This document shows, piece by piece, positions 61,925-64,000 of a stretch of DNA of 64,000 nt. The DNA lies in assembly GCA_002914805.1 (NCBI GenBank), contig JXTB01000119.1, positions 855,060-919,059 on the forward strand, written 5' to 3'. Both the position numbers and the translations under genes were made by a program. The notes under the pieces were generated by a model, which saw only the letters and a program-made list of their open reading frames with translations, did no database searches and was not told the origin of the DNA. Origin of the DNA: Parasponia andersonii (taxonomy: Eukaryota; Streptophyta; Magnoliopsida; Rosales; Cannabaceae). Every line of letters begins with the position of its first letter. Position 1 is the first letter of the stretch.

Positions 61925-63080
61925 ATGCCGGCGGAAACGGAGATAGGAACACCGACGGCGGCGTCGGCTCCAGCGACGCCAGGGACACCAGCTCCGCTGA
62001 TGTCATCTTACAGGGTGGACTCTATGTCGTACGATCGGAAGTCAATGCCAAGATGCAAGTGCTTGCCTGTGAGTGCCCCAACTTGGGGTGAGCCTCACAC
62101 TTGCCTCACCGACTTCCCTGCTCCCAATGTCTCTCTCACCCGCAAGGTACCTACATCATTATCTAATCTTAATTCAACTTCTTTTTTTTTTTTTTTAATA
62201 ATTTACACCACATATTAATTCCTGTTGAATATCCAATTTATAATTAATCTTGTTTATGTTCCTTTTTGTTTTTGAATAAAACGAGAAATAAATAATCTAA
62301 CTAGAACTTGGAATTTATAGGAATCATGGAATTAGTCTATCCATATATATATATATGTATGCTAGGAAGTACATGATATAACGGGACGATGAAAATATGC
62401 ATGACTTTGCCAATATTCAATGATTAATAGTTAGTAACACATATTTAAAAAAAAATAAAATAAAATGAAAAATAAAAATGGTGTGCAGCTAGGAGCGGAG
62501 TTCGTAGGTACGTTCATACTGATATTCGCGGCAACAGCAGGGCCCATCGTGAACCAAAAGTACAACGGGGTGGAGACGCTGATCGGGAACGCGGCGTGCG
62601 CGGGGCTGGCCGTCATGATCGTGATACTGTCGACGGGCCACATCTCGGGGGCCCACTTGAACCCATCTCTCACCATAGCCTTCGCTGCTCTGCGCCATTT
62701 CCCGTGGGCCCAAGTGCCCGGCTACATCGTCGCCCAGGTTTCGGGGTCCATCTGTGCCTCGTTTCTCCTCAAGGCTGTGTTCCATCCGTACATGTCCGGT
62801 GGCGTCACTGTTCCTTCGACCAGCGACGGCCAGGCTTTTGTGCTTGAATTTGTTATCACTTTTAACCTCTTGTTCGTTGTTACTGCTGTTGCCACCGACA
62901 CCCGAGCGGTACCCTATACCTACCTAGCTAACTTCTTATTAATTATTAATATTATACATGCGCACGTATATGATTTAAATTAATTTTCTTAATCACATCT
63001 GGTGCTAATTGGTGACAGGTGGGAGAGTTAGCGGGCATTGCAGTTGGAGCTACGGTTATGCTCAACATTCTTATTGCAGG
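61925..63080 (+). CDS. NIP5;1: Boric acid channel NIP5;1 (NIP aquaporin), 5' part; runs off the right edge
   Basis: Three exons (61925-62146, 62489-62908, 63019-63080) encode the first 234 residues; the final exon must lie beyond 64000, so intron 3 exceeds 920 bases. NIP5;1 is a plasma-membrane major intrinsic protein that lets boric acid into root cells under low boron. The N-terminus has the family's Thr-Pro-Gly element (TPGTPAP, residues 18-24), here with one TPG where Arabidopsis has several, then RVDSMSYD and a Cys-rich CKCLP. The first pore loop has HLNPS (NPS at 132-134) instead of NPA, which separates NIP5;1 from NIP6;1. GTFILIFAATAGPIVNQ, STGHISGAHLNPS and VVTAVATDTRAVGELAG are further landmarks. 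The second NPA-type loop and the C-terminus are outside the window. The exon 2 coding DNA is notably GC-rich compared with its surroundings. Confidence 0.95.
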
Positions 63081-64000
63081 GTAATTATACCTTTCTTTCT
63101 CTCTCTCCCTCTATGAAATAATTAATAATTGTTATGACATTTCTTTCTTTCCAATCCATTAACTATTAGTGTTTATTAATGATGTTTGCCAATGTCCACG
63201 CTGCCGACAAGTGAGAAATTTCATGACTAACTTACACATGTTCTCTGGCTAGGCCGGGCCGGGCTGGAAAAGAAAAAGATATCATCTAACAACTCACACA
63301 ATTATTAATATAGTGAGCTGTTTAATTAATATAACTGAGGAAATTATTAAGAGAAGAAGAGTCCGCTTGATTAATGAATTCATAGCTAGAGCTAAAAAAC
63401 TTGGTAGGATACATTTCTAGCTCGTTTATTTTGATTATATATATGGCAGTAAATTAATTTGGACTTTGTTGAATCCCTATATAGTACTGGGATATAAAAA
63501 GCACGCAAGAAAGAATCAAATCAATCAATCAAATAAGATATGAGAACTATAATTCAGTCCCTTATTGTTTTTTGTTTTGGAGGTAGCGACGAGATGTCGA
63601 AGGGCCACCTAGATAGCTCCCAACATTATTGATATATTGTAGAGTATCAAAAAAACCGGCAAGAAGTTTGGCCAAAAACCAAAAACACGTACGTAACCAA
63701 TAGAGAGGATATGTCTAGTTTTGGAGTCATACGAGCTAGCCTAATTATTAGACCCTCCTGCCAAAAATACGTACGTAACCAATAAATAGGATATGTCTAG
63801 TTTTGTAGTCATACGAGCTAGCTTAATTATTAGACCCTCCTGTACAAACTAGGAGAATGCTAGCTATATTTGTAAAAACTAAGATTTATAATTAAATTTA
63901 TAAAGGGTCTTGATCATTTGTATTTCAAATAATTAGTTAGTTTTGTTAGATTGTGCTCTTAAAAGTTGCTTTGTAGGGATTAAACTCTCATGTAATTTTG
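63081..64000 (+). other. NIP5;1 intron 3 (partial) with an 82-bp tandem duplication
   Basis: The donor GTAATT follows GCAGG at 63080, and no exon encoding the second NPA-type loop is visible before the window ends. An 82-bp unit beginning CCAAAAAcACGTACGTAACC occurs at 63679-63760 and again at 63761-63842 with a few substitutions, ending in each case TTAGACCCTCCTG. Confidence 0.8.

Overview
This is nuclear DNA of a eudicot flowering plant. The genes have GT-AG introns and plant-specific families (pectin methylesterase/invertase inhibitor, P-class PPR, plastid PII, BOR and NIP boron transporters), set in AT-rich intergenic DNA full of microsatellites and degenerate plant transposons. I cannot name the species. 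No bacterial, plastid or viral segment was seen. LAYOUT. About 1.0-8.2 kb is transposon wreckage: a decayed Mutator-like (MULE) transposase on the minus strand, then a decayed Ty1/copia retrotransposon on the plus strand, then an unusual poly-A-rich repeat array (8.27-8.65 kb). From 10.7 to 21.7 kb lies a compact gene block: an intronless PMEI-like gene (+), an intronless mitochondrial-type PPR gene (+), a six-exon ARF1 small GTPase (-), an eight-exon plastid PII nitrogen sensor GLB1 (-), and a three-exon DUF952 gene (+) divergent from GLB1. From 22.6 to 34.3 kb is a tandem array of GDSL esterase/lipase genes: two intact (25.6-27.6 and 28.3-30.0 kb), two pseudogenes (22.6-25.0 and 30.7-33.5 kb) and a short exon fragment at 34.2 kb. 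The first pseudogene carries a hAT-type element with an 8-bp target duplication. The second is split by a solo LTR and by a long-TIR fold-back MITE. At 37.8-41.4 kb is a complete 12-exon BOR1-type boron exporter (717 aa) with several upstream ORFs. From 45.5 to 50.9 kb is AT-rich DNA with three copies of one MITE family embedded in TA microsatellites and a possible MULE remnant. From 51,978 to 58,839 is a bounded CACTA (En/Spm) transposon, 3-bp duplication AAG, with a broken TNP2-type transposase on the minus strand. At 61.9 kb a NIP5;1-type boric acid channel begins and runs off the right edge; three of its exons are in the window. BIOLOGY. The most notable point is that a boron exporter (BOR1 type) and a boron importer (NIP5;1 type), the two halves of the root boron uptake route in Arabidopsis, sit about 20 kb apart in the same orientation. 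Both leaders contain upstream AUGs, including AUG-UAA minimal ORFs of the kind that mediate boron-dependent ribosome stalling and mRNA decay on Arabidopsis NIP5;1. The BOR1 copy has lost one (Tyr373 to His) of the three tyrosine sorting positions known in Arabidopsis BOR1. The GDSL array shows recent duplication, with flanks copied along with the genes, followed by decay. LIMITS. Splice sites were placed by eye from consensus and family alignment recalled from memory; no search or transcript data were available.
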